Notes: a model not told the origin generated them from the sequence alone. Positions 1 to 9,290 are shown, numbered from the stretch's first letter. The stretch is DNA of 64,000 nt from Candidatus Obscuribacter sp. (GCA_016718315.1 JADKDV010000001.1:1116001-1180000); one strand, 5' to 3'. A program made the numbers and translations.

Positions 1-1670
1 ATAGTGGGGTTAACAGATAAGTGCTGCTGACCGCCACCAAGGTTGGTGATACCAGTAGCAATGTTACCCAACGTGGTTGAGTCAAAAGTTACACCACCAG
101 GAGAGCCGAGCAGGTTGGCTTGTGAGAGCAAAGCTGTCGGAGCATAAGTGATGTTTTGACCAATCGATGTCACACCGTTGGTGGAGAAGAAGGTCACAGG
201 CTGTAAGCCAGCACCCAAGTTGTTGGTGGGGATCTGAGTACCTGGCGCAGCTGGAGAGATGAAACTGCCAGAGTTGTTGGTGTAAGTCAACAGACCAGCT
301 GGTGATCCAGGAGATTGTTGACGGAAGCCAGGAGCAGACAAGAAGGGAACGTTGGAGCCAGATGGAGTGGGGTTAGCACTACCGCCAACACCGAAGGAGA
401 AGGAATTGCTAGCAAAACCGAAACCGGCGTTGATGGCCAACTCGCGAGCGGCCGAAGTATTCATCTCAAGGAAGGTAACGTGCAAGACGATCAAAGGCAC
501 TTTACGTACTTTGACGAGACTTGTAACGCGACCACCGTCGGAGACCATTACCTGGGCTTTGCCGATGTTGCTGGGAATGTTACCGAAGAATGTGTACTTA
601 TCTACAGAACCGATCGACGAAAGTTGTCCGGTCTGTCCACCACCAGCAGCGGTACCACCTTGCTCACCGATACGTCCTGCGACGATGCGGCTGTTAGCAA
701 CTTGGATATTCATGCCTCTGTCATCCATAAAGACGTTAGAAGCAGCGAAAGCTTTGATGATTGACTCAGGGTGATCAACGTCGCCGGTCAAGAGCACACG
801 GTCAGAGCCACCGACAGAGAATGTCTTAACAATTACGCGAGGGTCGATTTCACGCAATGTGGCTTGAAGTTGTGAATAGTCACGGCTGACACGGAGGTCG
901 AGGGCTACTGAGTTACCAGCATCATCCCAAAGCACCATAGTAGTGGTACCAGGGGCTTTGCCCAGGAGGACCAGTTGGTTTTCGGAGACAACTACAGGCT
1001 CGGCGATACCAGGATCAGAGATCGAGGTACGGACGATTTTGTTTTTAAGTTTGAATGTACGTGATTGCGAGACTTTGAGGTCAAGGATGTTTGTTACCTT
1101 GTACTCTTCAAAATCAAGAGTACCGGTCACTACTGGCGGTATCGGCTGTGTGGTCAAAGTAGAATGATCTGCTTGAGCAATCACATGATCTGGTGCCAGT
1201 TGAGCAACCAGTTGTTTGGAAGACGCTGTTGTGAGAGCGCTTGAAGGCAACGCGGCCATTTGTCTGGCGGGCTGCACACTCTCTCTTGCTGCAACTGCTG
1301 GAGCTTGCATCACATCCACCGATGGAGCCGATGCTCCGATTGGCATAGCTGCTACTTCATCGAGCGGCAGTGTTGGGTGGATAGTAAGAGCAGCAGCTGG
1401 TGCTACTCCGGCATCCTTGCCCTTAAGAAAGAGCATGGCGTGTGCCGAATCTATAGTATCTACTTGTTGTGCAGCAGGCTTTGCTGCTTTTGCAACTGTC
1501 TTTGTCGCACTGACTCTCTGAGCTGCTTTAGACACGCCTGCTCCTGCCGAGCTAGGCGAGCCTGACATGCGCTGCCAGATCGCTCCTTGCGGCGCGGACT
1601 GTGCCGAGAGCATACTAGCTTGTAGAGCCACCGATAGGCTCAGAGCTAGGCTCAACTGGGGCTTATTCAT
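1..1670 (-). CDS. cpaC: Tad/Flp pilus secretin (CpaC/RcpA-like), 3' end beyond the window
   Basis: The minus-strand frame is open from an ATG at 1668-1670 to the window edge, giving at least 556 residues without a stop. An SD-like GGGAGAG lies just upstream. Residues 1-25 form a signal peptide. A low-complexity Ala/Ser/Pro stretch follows, then a block typical of the pilus-assembly N-terminal domain of CpaC secretins (SQSRTFKLKNKIVR, then ISDPGIAEPVVVSENQLV and LGKAPGTTTMVLWD), a BON-like region, and the start of a Gly/Asn/Ser-rich secretin region. The family forms the outer-membrane pore of the Tad/Flp pilus. The C-terminal secretin barrel is not in view. The next gene upstream is divergent, so this gene has its own promoter. 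Assignment to the secretin family is firm; the Tad subtype rests on the N-terminal domain. Confidence 0.85.
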   Translation of the reverse strand, partial: MNKPQLSLALSLSVALQASMLSAQSAPQGAIWQRMSGSPSSAGAGVSKAAQRVSATKTVAKAAKPAAQQVDTIDSAHAMLFLKGKDAGVAPAAALTIHPTLPLDEVAAMPIGASAPSVDVMQAPAVAARESVQPARQMAALPSSALTTASSKQLVAQLAPDHVIAQADHSTLTTQPIPPVVTGTLDFEEYKVTNILDLKVSQSRTFKLKNKIVRTSISDPGIAEPVVVSENQLVLLGKAPGTTTMVLWDDAGNSVALDLRVSRDYSQLQATLREIDPRVIVKTFSVGGSDRVLLTGDVDHPESIIKAFAASNVFMDDRGMNIQVANSRIVAGRIGEQGGTAAGGGQTGQLSSIGSVDKYTFFGNIPSNIGKAQVMVSDGGRVTSLVKVRKVPLIVLHVTFLEMNTSAARELAINAGFGFASNSFSFGVGGSANPTPSGSNVPFLSAPGFRQQSPGSPAGLLTYTNNSGSFISPAAPGTQIPTNNLGAGLQPVTFFSTNGVTSIGQNITYAPTALLSQANLLGSPGGVTFDSTTLGNIATGITNLGGGQQHLSVNPT

Positions 1671-2306
1671 TCCACTCTCCCTCTATGAACTCCCGACCCG
1701 TTTTCCAGATTTCTGACACTGGGAGCACTCATGGTAATGCCGGTACAGGACCGACCAGTACAGAAGCTTAACACGACTGCCCACTCTATGCACGAATCTT
1801 TTTTCACAGGCTCAACACATTCAACACTGACTTAACACTTGCCACTCGACATCCGGCATAAGCCCACACAGCTGGGCATTTGGGCGTTTGACAAAAGTGA
1901 AGTTTTAACTGGTTGACAACCAGATGTGGTGCACGATCATCAGTAGTAAGGATGCATGTCAAGAAAGCGCCTGGGCGGATCAGATATAGCCAGGGAGCAT
2001 AAAGGACTACCCTTGGCACCACCGGCGGGGACATGATTTTCTACTAATTTTTGTGAAAATTACTGGCCGCAACGTTCAAACACTTATCAGACGGGCAGCC
2101 TCTCTTGACAATAAAGTGGCGAGCATTTTTGCTAATCCTCTTAATATGCAATTTGTCACCAATGACCGGGCGGCTGCCAAGAAGGAGATTGCTTCTACTA
2201 TGGGCAATCCTTTAATAAGTGGTATATTCATTACAAAGTTTAGAAGGTGTGGTTTTGCACCGGCGCGACGATAGATATTTCAAGCTAGGCAGGAAGGACA
2301 ATAGAC
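1671..2306. other. Intergenic region between divergent cpaC-like and rpaB-like genes
   Basis: This 636-base stretch contains no gene I can support. Short open frames exist on both strands (for example 1804-2034 minus and a GTG-started frame at 2053-2274 plus) but encode nothing recognisable. A TTGACA hexamer lies at 2105-2110 without a good -10 at the right spacing. The region must hold the promoters of both flanking genes, but I cannot place them with confidence. Confidence 0.5.
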
Positions 2307-3032
2307 GTGGATAACTCTTCTGAGCAGGAGAAGGTTCTTGTAGTAGACGATGAGGCTTCTATTCGCCGCATCTTAGAGACTCGACTCAAACTGGCCGGCT
2401 ACAACGTAGCAACCGCTGCCGATGGGCAAGAGGCGTTGGAGCAATTCAACACCTTCCAACCCGATCTGGTAATTCTGGACGTGATGCTGCCCAAGATGGA
2501 CGGCTACGAGGTCTGTCGTGAGATTCGCAAGACATCTGACACGCCAATAATCATGTTGACAGCTGTAGCAGACGTCTCAAATCGTATCCAGGGTCTAGAG
2601 ATAGGTGCCGACGACTACGTTGTCAAACCCTTTAGTCCCTCTGAGCTAGAGGCACGTATCAAAGCTGTATTGCGCCGCACCGTCGAAAGACATCAAGAAG
2701 TCGGCCAATCAAAAAGTTCGAATGTGATCACAATCGGCAACTTAAAAATCGATTTAAATAAAAGACAGGTCACTCGCAAAAACGAGCGTATCCGTTTGAC
2801 CGGTATGGAATTCAGCTTGCTTGAACTCCTGGTTACAAACAGTGGCAAGCCTTATAGCCGTGGCGAAATTCTCCAGCAAGTATGGGCCTATCCGCCAGAT
2901 CATCGCATTGACACCAGAGTGGTAGATGTACACATCAGCCGCCTCAGATCAAAACTGGAAGAAGATTCATCAAACCCAGATTTGATTCTCACCGCCCGCG
3001 GTATCGGTTACATGTTTCAAAAAATAAATTAA
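2307..3032 (+). CDS. rpaB: OmpR/PhoB-family response regulator, RpaB-like
   Basis: The 241-residue protein has an N-terminal receiver domain with acidic pocket D14/D15, phospho-acceptor D58 (LVILDVMLPKMDGYEVC), T85 and K107 (VVKPFSP). A C-terminal winged-helix DNA-binding domain starts near residue 140 (RIRLTGMEFSLLELL, RVVDVHISRLRSKLE). The wording is very close to cyanobacterial RpaB/Ycf27, including DDEASIRRILETRL, GADDYVVKPFSPSELEARI and LILTARGIGYMFQ. In cyanobacteria RpaB is an essential regulator of light-stress, redox and cell-cycle genes and works with the kinase NblS/Hik33; no kinase gene lies nearby. The start is GTG, preceded by AGGAAGGA. A strong hairpin terminator follows. Orthology to RpaB is inferred from sequence resemblance. 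Confidence 0.9.
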   Translation: MDNSSEQEKVLVVDDEASIRRILETRLKLAGYNVATAADGQEALEQFNTFQPDLVILDVMLPKMDGYEVCREIRKTSDTPIIMLTAVADVSNRIQGLEIGADDYVVKPFSPSELEARIKAVLRRTVERHQEVGQSKSSNVITIGNLKIDLNKRQVTRKNERIRLTGMEFSLLELLVTNSGKPYSRGEILQQVWAYPPDHRIDTRVVDVHISRLRSKLEEDSSNPDLILTARGIGYMFQKIN

Positions 3033-3055
3033 GCGATACTCAATAATGACTAACT

Positions 3056-3083
3056 AAAAGGACCCTGTCACCAGGGTCCTTTT
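3056..3083. terminator. Rho-independent terminator shared by rpaB and ahcY
   Basis: A 12-bp perfect stem (AAAAGGACCCTG pairing with CAGGGTCCTTTT) encloses a 4-nt loop and has A and T tracts on both sides. It lies between the convergent rpaB and ahcY genes and can work in both directions. Confidence 0.9.
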
Positions 3084-3106
3084 AATTTACTTAGCTACTG
3101 CCGGTC

Positions 3107-4381
3107 TTATGTACCGGACTTCCAGCTATTCATGTATTCAGTCATGTCGGTTGTGAGTGTATCGATTTTGACACCCATCGACTTGAGCTTGAGGGCTGCG
3201 ATTTCTTGATCTACAGCTTGAGGCAAGGTGTGGACTTGATTGCTCAGTTTACCTTTGTTTTTAACCAAGTACTCAAGAGCCAGTGCCTGGTTGGCAAAGC
3301 TCATATCCATAACAGAGGCAGGGTGGCCTTCTGCGCAGGAGAGATTGACCAGACGTCCCTGTGCCAATACATAGATACGATTGCCGCTCTTCAGTTCAAA
3401 CTCTTCCATCAGAGGTCTGACTTCGCGTTTGCTCTTGGCCATTTTTTCTAGTGCAGTGAGATTGAGCTCCAGGTCAAAGTGACCGGAGTTACAGATAATA
3501 GCGCCGTCTCTCATGTGCTCAAAGTGAGGACCGTCGATGACGTGCTTGTTACCGGTGACAGTGATAAAGATGTCACCAAGAGTAGCGGCTTCAGCGATTG
3601 GCATCACTCTAAAGCCATCCATTACAGCTTCGATAGCTTTGATTGGTTCTACTTCGGTAACGATGACATTAGCACCAAGGCCTCTGGCTCTCATCGCAGC
3701 ACCCTTACCGCACCAGCCATAGCCCAATACGACTACGGTGCGTCCAGCGACCAATCTGTTGGTAGCGCGGATGATACCATCGAGAGTGGACTGGCCAGTA
3801 CCATAACGATTATCAAACATATGTTTAGTTTGAGCATCATTGACTGCTATAGCAGGGAATTTGAGGGCGTTGTCACGCTCCATAGCTCTCAAGCGAGTGA
3901 TACCAGTAGTGGTTTCTTCGGTACTACCAAAGATCTCGTTAGCTTGACCGGGACGTTCTTGCAAAAGAGTCGCAACCAGATCTGAGCCATCATCGATGAT
4001 CAAATGTGGTTTGTGATCGAGAGCGATATTGATGTGTTTGTGATAGGTGGGGATGTCTTCACCTTTGATAGCAAAAACTTTGAGTCCATGGTCTTTGACT
4101 AGAGAGGCAGCAACATCGTCCTGAGTGGAGAGTGGATTGCTGGCAATCAATACGCAATCAGCTCCGCCAGCGGCAAAGGCAGTGGCGAGATTGGCGGTTT
4201 CACTGGTGACGTGAGCGCAGACTGAGACTCTCAGCCCTTTAAACGGTTGCTCTTTGGCAAAACGCTCAGAAATCATCTTGAGCACTGGCATATCGCCGGC
4301 AGCCCATTCGATGCGTTGTTTACCCAGGCCAGCTAGCCCGATGTCTTTTATCTCAGATGCCATAGCAGTCTTATTACTCAC
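3107..4381 (-). CDS. ahcY: Adenosylhomocysteinase (S-adenosyl-L-homocysteine hydrolase)
   Basis: This cytosolic NAD-dependent enzyme hydrolyses S-adenosylhomocysteine to adenosine and homocysteine, clearing the product inhibitor of SAM-dependent methyltransferases. Family blocks visible are ADMPVLKMI-type N-terminal text, CAHVTSETANLA, EETTTGITRLRAM, DNRYGTGQSTLDGI and the NAD-binding GYGWCGKG. The C-terminus ends in the usual lysine/tyrosine-containing segment. I chose the GTG at 4379-4381 (VSNKTAMASEIKD), which gives 424 residues, the normal size, and has AGGGGG upstream. The frame stays open to 4432 and an ATG at 4361-4363 is also possible. It converges on rpaB with a shared terminator. 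Confidence 0.93.
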   Translation of the reverse strand: MSNKTAMASEIKDIGLAGLGKQRIEWAAGDMPVLKMISERFAKEQPFKGLRVSVCAHVTSETANLATAFAAGGADCVLIASNPLSTQDDVAASLVKDHGLKVFAIKGEDIPTYHKHINIALDHKPHLIIDDGSDLVATLLQERPGQANEIFGSTEETTTGITRLRAMERDNALKFPAIAVNDAQTKHMFDNRYGTGQSTLDGIIRATNRLVAGRTVVVLGYGWCGKGAAMRARGLGANVIVTEVEPIKAIEAVMDGFRVMPIAEAATLGDIFITVTGNKHVIDGPHFEHMRDGAIICNSGHFDLELNLTALEKMAKSKREVRPLMEEFELKSGNRIYVLAQGRLVNLSCAEGHPASVMDMSFANQALALEYLVKNKGKLSNQVHTLPQAVDQEIAALKLKSMGVKIDTLTTDMTEYMNSWKSGT

Positions 4382-4555
4382 CTCAAAACCCCCTGAAGTC
4401 CCATTTAGGATGCAACTGCTCGATGTTACCATCGCTTTGAGCTTGAGCCTCCATCCTTAGCCTTTATTGAGCCTTTTAGAAAACCGCCAAATTACTTATT
4501 GTTTGGCAATTTTTATTTTGCCTGCAGCAGGCATGGGACTACTACCACCCAGCGC

Positions 4556-4585
4556 TTGACAACAACCCCTATGGTTCATTAATAT
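4556..4585 (+). promoter_or_regulatory. Sigma-70-type promoter upstream of the secreted protein gene
   Basis: TTGACA at 4556-4561 is followed after 18 bp by TAATAT at 4580-4585. This is close to the sigma-70 consensus and points towards the gene at 4736, leaving a leader of about 145 nt. Confidence 0.65.
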
Positions 4586-4658
4586 CAATTTCGCAACATT
4601 ACAAGGGGGAATCTTAAGTCTTTGACATTTAGTCACAGACTAAAGGAAGCACGCTTAA

Positions 4659-4687
4659 TTTACTGTTTCCAAGGGAACATCTAATAT
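4659..4687 (+). promoter_or_regulatory. Possible second promoter close to the secreted protein gene
   Basis: TTTACT at 4659-4664 is followed after 17 bp by TAATAT at 4682-4687. The -35 matches 4 of 6 consensus bases. It is nearer the start codon at 4736 than the promoter at 4556, so either or both may be used. Confidence 0.35.
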
Positions 4688-4735
4688 AGGTACAACGACT
4701 GCCTGAGCATCTCAGGACAATTTCAGGGCAACATT

Positions 4736-5377
4736 ATGGGTATCTCGCAAAAATTACAGAGCATTTTTAAAGCACTGATATTGAGCGTATACACCGTCTC
4801 GATTATTAGCCCTGCGCAAGCGATGGTACTAACAGGGCGCCTCGAAGAAAATCACGAACACACTCAGGCTGACACCACCCCTAGTGCCACTCCGACATTT
4901 CAACAGGCTCCAGCCACTAGCGCTGCCATGCCCAAACCCGGCGCATCCACTTTAAATCCAAACACCTTTCCAGCCACTTATCAGGGCACATGGAGCTGCG
5001 AGACCACAATCACTGAGTCCACAATTGTCACAGTCATGCCGGGTACTGTAGTGCGCTCAGACATCGCTTTTTATCCTCTGGGCGATGGTCGCATCCAGGC
5101 CAGATTTAGCCAGCCTGGATGGGTCGACAATCAAACTATGGCAGTCACTTTTAATGGCACTGAGGCCAAAGCGGACCGCACCTCTTATTACTTTGGCGAA
5201 AATTCGCAGGGTCAGTGGGCTGCTCGCACCCGCGATCAATTTAGACAGGACGGACCGACTGTAATCACTGCTAAAAGTTATGTCGACCAATATATGGACG
5301 GACAATATCTGGGACGCTATCGCAGTGTGTCGGTACTGCGAAAGATAGGTGGAGCAGAGAGCGTAGCGGCTCGCTGA
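4736..5377 (+). CDS. Secreted protein of unknown function
   Basis: The 213-residue protein begins with a signal peptide (residues 1-29, hydrophobic core ALILSVYTVSII, likely cut after AQA). A Thr/Pro/Ala-rich linker covers roughly residues 40-75. A compact C-terminal region of about 130 residues starts near TYQGTWSCETTI and looks like a beta-rich lipocalin-like fold with repeated short strands, though I recognise no family. Two cysteines or fewer are present in the mature part. It is monocistronic, with candidate promoters upstream and a strong terminator downstream. The function is unknown; export is well supported. Confidence 0.75.
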   Translation: MGISQKLQSIFKALILSVYTVSIISPAQAMVLTGRLEENHEHTQADTTPSATPTFQQAPATSAAMPKPGASTLNPNTFPATYQGTWSCETTITESTIVTVMPGTVVRSDIAFYPLGDGRIQARFSQPGWVDNQTMAVTFNGTEAKADRTSYYFGENSQGQWAARTRDQFRQDGPTVITAKSYVDQYMDGQYLGRYRSVSVLRKIGGAESVAAR

Positions 5378-5409
5378 TATCCACCTATATAGGTCCGCCG
5401 TTAAAAAGC

Positions 5410-5439
5410 AAAAGGGAGGAGCCATGCCCCTCCCTTTTT
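5410..5439. terminator. Bidirectional hairpin terminator
   Basis: A 10-bp stem (AAAAGGGAGG with CCTCCCTTTT) around a 9-nt loop ends in T5. It lies between the convergent secreted protein gene and eno and can serve both. Confidence 0.88.
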
Positions 5440-5456
5440 ATCAGTCTACGTGCTGG

Positions 5457-6773
5457 TTACTTAGCGCAGGCCATTTCTTTTTTTGCAGCTGCACGGTTTT
5501 GAGCAAACGACTTAGGACCTCTAAAGACCGCTTGACGACCAAGCAGATGCTCGATACGCAAAAGCTGGTTGTACTTGGCGGTACGCTCGGAGCGGCAAGG
5601 TGCGCCGGTCTTAATTTGACCAGTGCCAAGCGCTACAGCCAGGTCAGCAATCACGGCGTCTTCGGTCTCGCCAGAGCGGTGAGAGAGGATACTGCCATAA
5701 CCGCTCTCGCGGGCCATATTTACAGCGTCGATGGTTTCGGTCAATGTACCAATTTGATTTGGCTTGATCAAAATTGCGTTGCCGACACCAAGTTCGATAC
5801 CACGCTCAAATCTCTTTGTATTGGTAACGAATAGATCATCGCCTACCAACTGACATTTTTTGCCTATAGTATCGGTCAGCTCTTTCCAGCCATCCCAGTC
5901 ATCTTCGGCCAGACCGTCTTCGATGCTGATAATCGGATAAGTAGACACCAACTTCTCATACACTTTGACCATTTCATGACTGGTTAAAGATCTATTTTCG
6001 GTAGCGAGATTATATTTACCAGACTCAAAAAATTCTGTGCTGGCCGGATCGAGTGCGATGGCAATTTGTGATCCTGCTTTAAAACCAGACTTCTCAATAG
6101 CTTCAACAATGAGTTCCAGAGCAGCTTCGTTTGTTTTGAGTGAAGGAGCAAATCCACCTTCGTCACCAACCCCGGTGCTAAGTCCTTTTTTGTGTAGCAC
6201 TGCCTTTAGTGCCTGATAAATTTCAGCACCCCATCTCAGACACTCACCAAAAGACTCGGCGCCGACTGGCACGATCATAAATTCCTGGAAGTCCACACCA
6301 TCTTGCGCGTGTTTGCCACCATTAATGATATTCATCATTGGCACCGGCAATATATTGGCGGAGACACCGCCGACATATCGAAACAGCGGCAACTGCACTG
6401 CTTCTGCGGCTGCCTTTGCAACTGCAAGACTGACGCCGAGGGTGGCATTGGCACCAAGCTTGGATTTATTATCAGTACCATCGAGTTCTAAAAGAGCCTG
6501 GTCAATCGCTGTTTGATCTACAGCATCCATACCAATTAAATTCTCTGCGATCACTTCATGTATATTTTCGATAGCTTTGAGCACGCCTTTGCCGCCATAG
6601 CGCTTCTTATCGCCATCACGCATCTCAACAGCTTCGAAACTACCGGTGGAGGCACCAGATGGCACCGCTGCTCTGCCCATGGCACCACTGGTGAGGGCAA
6701 CTGTTACCTCAACAGTCGGATTCCCGCGTGAATCCAGGATTTCAATTGCTGATACTTCTTCGATAAAGCTCAT
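5457..6773 (-). CDS. eno: Enolase (phosphopyruvate hydratase)
   Basis: Enolase converts 2-phosphoglycerate to phosphoenolpyruvate in glycolysis. The 438-residue protein is full length. Visible signatures are ILDSRGNPTVEV, AVPSGASTG, the metal-binding ALDPAST and SIEDGLAEDDWDGW, LVGDDLFVTN, LIKPNQIGTLTET and the catalytic-loop SHRSGETED, followed by KTGAPCRSERTAKYN. The C-terminus carries a short Ala/Lys-rich tail (NRAAAKKE) beyond the usual end. The ATG start is supported by a GAGGAG ribosome site 8 nt upstream. It is transcribed alone between terminators and divergent genes. Confidence 0.97.
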   Translation of the reverse strand: MSFIEEVSAIEILDSRGNPTVEVTVALTSGAMGRAAVPSGASTGSFEAVEMRDGDKKRYGGKGVLKAIENIHEVIAENLIGMDAVDQTAIDQALLELDGTDNKSKLGANATLGVSLAVAKAAAEAVQLPLFRYVGGVSANILPVPMMNIINGGKHAQDGVDFQEFMIVPVGAESFGECLRWGAEIYQALKAVLHKKGLSTGVGDEGGFAPSLKTNEAALELIVEAIEKSGFKAGSQIAIALDPASTEFFESGKYNLATENRSLTSHEMVKVYEKLVSTYPIISIEDGLAEDDWDGWKELTDTIGKKCQLVGDDLFVTNTKRFERGIELGVGNAILIKPNQIGTLTETIDAVNMARESGYGSILSHRSGETEDAVIADLAVALGTGQIKTGAPCRSERTAKYNQLLRIEHLLGRQAVFRGPKSFAQNRAAAKKEMACAK

Positions 6774-6934
6774 GGATTTTTACTCCTCAAATTTTGTTTT
6801 AACTTGCTCGTGCTAACCATTTTTACTTAAACCGCTCAGCATGCCACTTTGGAGAGTTTTCTCCGGAGACAAGATCGACGAGCGTCCGATTTATCAAAGA
6901 AACTTTCTCTGATTTTCGAAATTCTTTGCTGCGA

Positions 6935-6956
6935 TTTACATTTGTTCAAGTATAAT
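6935..6956 (+). promoter_or_regulatory. Possible promoter with a -10 TATAAT and an HLR1-like half site
   Basis: A perfect TATAAT lies at 6951-6956, upstream of the zinc-ribbon gene. No good -35 hexamer is found at 16-18 bp. Immediately upstream, 6935-6940 reads TTTACA followed by TT, which equals one half of the cyanobacterial RpaB-binding HLR1 motif; the second half matches poorly. The promoter call is moderate and the HLR1 reading is speculative. Confidence 0.35.
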
Positions 6957-7105
6957 CCTTTCACTGGATTTCAAATTTAGATGCACCTGTAAAGATCATT
7001 ATTCAAAAAGACAATTCTGATCTTTGGCACGCAGTATCTAACTAAATCATCTAATTGACGATAGCAAACGTTCTTATAAAAGAACCTAGAAAGTGGCGGA
7101 CAAAT

Positions 7106-7474
7106 ATGGGCAACCTGCATGGTGGAAGCTTCCAGGCAATCCAGGAATATTTCCAGCAGAAAGAGTGCCGTTTCTGTTCTCACGCATTTAAGGCTGACGG
7201 TATACAACTATTAAGGGAAGAGCCCGGCGTCCTCGTCGTGCGAGTCACTTGCAGTAATTGTAACCACCCACTGGGCGTAGCCATAGTTGGCACAACACCC
7301 AAGGCAACCAAAGCGCCAAGCCCTCATCCCAGGGACTGGACAAAACGTGATCGTGACAGACTGGTGGGCTTAGCGCCCATTACTTACGATGATGTGCTCA
7401 ATGCCCATCAGTTCTTCAAGAGCCTGGATACAAACTGGACCAGCTTTTTGCCAAAAGTGGGCAAAGCCGGCTAG
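7106..7474 (+). CDS. Small zinc-ribbon-like protein of unknown function
   Basis: The product is 122 residues from the ATG at 7106; the same frame is open 17 codons further up to a TTG at 7055 that lacks a ribosome site. Two CxxC pairs (CRFC and CSNC) about 30 residues apart suggest a structural zinc ribbon. The part between them (GVLVVRVTCSNCNHPLGVA) resembles the beta hairpin of such folds. The C-terminal half (DWTKRDRDRLVGLAPITYDD) is hydrophilic with a short helix. There is no signal peptide, so it is likely cytosolic. I recognise no named family. It is followed by an excellent terminator and is monocistronic. Confidence 0.7.
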   Translation: MGNLHGGSFQAIQEYFQQKECRFCSHAFKADGIQLLREEPGVLVVRVTCSNCNHPLGVAIVGTTPKATKAPSPHPRDWTKRDRDRLVGLAPITYDDVLNAHQFFKSLDTNWTSFLPKVGKAG

Positions 7475-7517
7475 TCATTAGCTATTAATCCCTAACCTCC
7501 TAAGGTCTAAAGACAGT

Positions 7518-7553
7518 AAAACAACCCGGGTAGCTATCTACCCGGGTTGTTTT
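7518..7553 (+). terminator. Strong rho-independent terminator
   Basis: A 16-bp perfect stem (AAAACAACCCGGGTAG and its complement) with the 4-nt loop CTAT ends in TTTT. It terminates the zinc-ribbon gene and insulates the radical SAM gene downstream. Confidence 0.92.
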
Positions 7554-7591
7554 GCGTGGCGCCAATTGCAGCAAAAGAGTAAGATCTAGGC

Positions 7592-9202
7592 ATGTTCGAC
7601 ACAGAGACACGCCTGGCTGAGAGATTTAACAAGTCTAAGCCCGATATTACAGTTGGCTGGTATTTCCCCAATACCTACCAAATCGGCATGTCCGGACTTG
7701 GCTATCAGCTGGTCTGGTGGCTCTTTGAACAGGATCCCGGGGTAGAGGTCAAGCGCGGCTTTACAGACATCGAGGAGCCAGGCTTAGTTAAACCGGATCT
7801 AATGGGATTTACTGTCTCCTGGGAACTGGACTTTATCAATATCATTGAGCTACTGGTCAAAAAAGATATTGCACCCTTAAGCGTCAACCGCCAAGACGGC
7901 GATCCTTTGATCTTTGGAGGAGGACCTGTACTCACTGCCAATCCCGAACCCTTTGCCGATATGTTTGACGTCATTTTGCTGGGAGACGCGGAGACTAGTG
8001 TGCCATCACTGGTGGAGGCATACAGACAGGCAACAAAGGGCACTGAGCAACCGATAAATAGAGATGAGATACTTTATCAGCTATCTCAAGTACCGGGACT
8101 ATATGTACCCAGTCTCTATCACGTGGAATATCATCAAAGTGGTCCTATCCAATCAGTCAAACCGATACGGGATGGCGTACCAGAGCAGATCCACAAGAAG
8201 GCATTTAAAGCTCCGGATGGCTATGCCACCCATACACAAATCCTCAGTAGTGCCACCGCCTGGAGTGACACATTTTTAATCGAGGTAGTGAGATCTTGCC
8301 CACAAGAGTGTCGATTTTGTCTCGCCAGTTATTTGACAAGACCGTTTCGTGCCACCAGTGTAGATACCATGATAGAGCGTATAGATACGGCTCTTAAATA
8401 TACAAAACGCGTAGGACTGCTGGGTCCATCAGTGACAGAGCATCCCGTTTTTGAAGAATTAGCCAGACGTTTGCAAGAGCGTCCAGAAATAGAACTTACA
8501 ATCGCATCGGTGCGCGCAGATACTCTCAACGAATACACTTTGAGTACACTAAAAAATCTGGGACAGAAGTCAGTCACCATAGCAATAGAATCAGGCTCTG
8601 AAAAACTGCGGCAGATAATGAAAAAAAATCTGACCCAGGAAGAAATATATAAAGCCGTGGAGTTAATTGATAAGGCCGGTCTGGAGGGTGTCAAGTTTTA
8701 CGGCATCGCTGGCTTGCCCTACGAGGAGCAAGCAGATCTTGATGCCACTATAGACCTGCTTAAAACTCTCAAAAAAAATCACAAGCGACTGCGTTTTGTT
8801 TTTGGCGTCTCATCGTTTGTGCCAAAAGCCCAGACGCCTTTTCAATGGCATGGCAGAGATCGCAAAAGCGGCAATAAACTAGAATACCTGCGCAAAAATC
8901 TGACCAAAATCGGCATCGCCGTAAGACCCGAGTCACATAACTGGAGTGATATCCAGGCTGTAATTAGCCGCGGGGACAGGCGCCTCAGTACGATTTTTAT
9001 GGAAGTGGCGGCGGATGGTCACAATCTGGGCGCCTGGAAAAGAGCCCTGCGCAAACGCCAGGACGACATCCCCGATCTTGACTACTACGCTTTTAGAGAA
9101 ATCCCTCTTGACGAAGTCTTGCCCTGGGAGCATCTCACCGATATTAACAAAACCACTTATCTACAAAAGCACCAGGGTGAAGCGGCCACGCTTGCTCAGT
9201 AA
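7592..9202 (+). CDS. B12-binding-type radical SAM protein
   Basis: The 536-residue protein has an N-terminal Rossmann-like region of the kind found in B12-binding radical SAM enzymes (FPNTYQIGMSGLGYQLV, IFGGGPVLTANPEPFADMFD). The radical SAM cluster motif CxxxCxxC is present at about C236, C240 and C243 (RSCPQECRFC), followed by the TIM-barrel core with IESGSEKLR. The C-terminal LPWEHL...YL segment is shared with an uncharacterised radical SAM family also seen in cyanobacteria and firmicutes. The classic B12 ligand motif DxHxxG is not evident, so cobalamin binding is uncertain. The substrate is unknown; methylthiolation or a similar modification cannot be assigned. It is transcribed alone. 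Confidence 0.85.
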   Translation: MFDTETRLAERFNKSKPDITVGWYFPNTYQIGMSGLGYQLVWWLFEQDPGVEVKRGFTDIEEPGLVKPDLMGFTVSWELDFINIIELLVKKDIAPLSVNRQDGDPLIFGGGPVLTANPEPFADMFDVILLGDAETSVPSLVEAYRQATKGTEQPINRDEILYQLSQVPGLYVPSLYHVEYHQSGPIQSVKPIRDGVPEQIHKKAFKAPDGYATHTQILSSATAWSDTFLIEVVRSCPQECRFCLASYLTRPFRATSVDTMIERIDTALKYTKRVGLLGPSVTEHPVFEELARRLQERPEIELTIASVRADTLNEYTLSTLKNLGQKSVTIAIESGSEKLRQIMKKNLTQEEIYKAVELIDKAGLEGVKFYGIAGLPYEEQADLDATIDLLKTLKKNHKRLRFVFGVSSFVPKAQTPFQWHGRDRKSGNKLEYLRKNLTKIGIAVRPESHNWSDIQAVISRGDRRLSTIFMEVAADGHNLGAWKRALRKRQDDIPDLDYYAFREIPLDEVLPWEHLTDINKTTYLQKHQGEAATLAQ

Positions 9203-9290
9203 AAATTTAAACAAGCCACTCGATTTGACCGGCTAGACTAAATATAGCGCCGAGAGCAACTCGGTATATAGAGCGACTGAGGTGATTTTT

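Noticed and set aside
315..1565. Several plus-strand frames opposite the secretin gene
   Set aside because: The minus-strand secretin frame is open over the whole stretch and has clear family motifs; the plus-strand frames are its shadows.
1804..2034. 76-residue minus-strand frame in the first intergenic region
   Set aside because: Cys/Pro-rich composition without pattern, no ribosome site and no homology; most likely chance.
2053..2274. 73-residue GTG-started frame upstream of rpaB containing RAAAKKE, similar to the enolase tail
   Set aside because: The match to the enolase C-terminus is seven residues of low-complexity sequence, the start has no ribosome site and no family is recognised.
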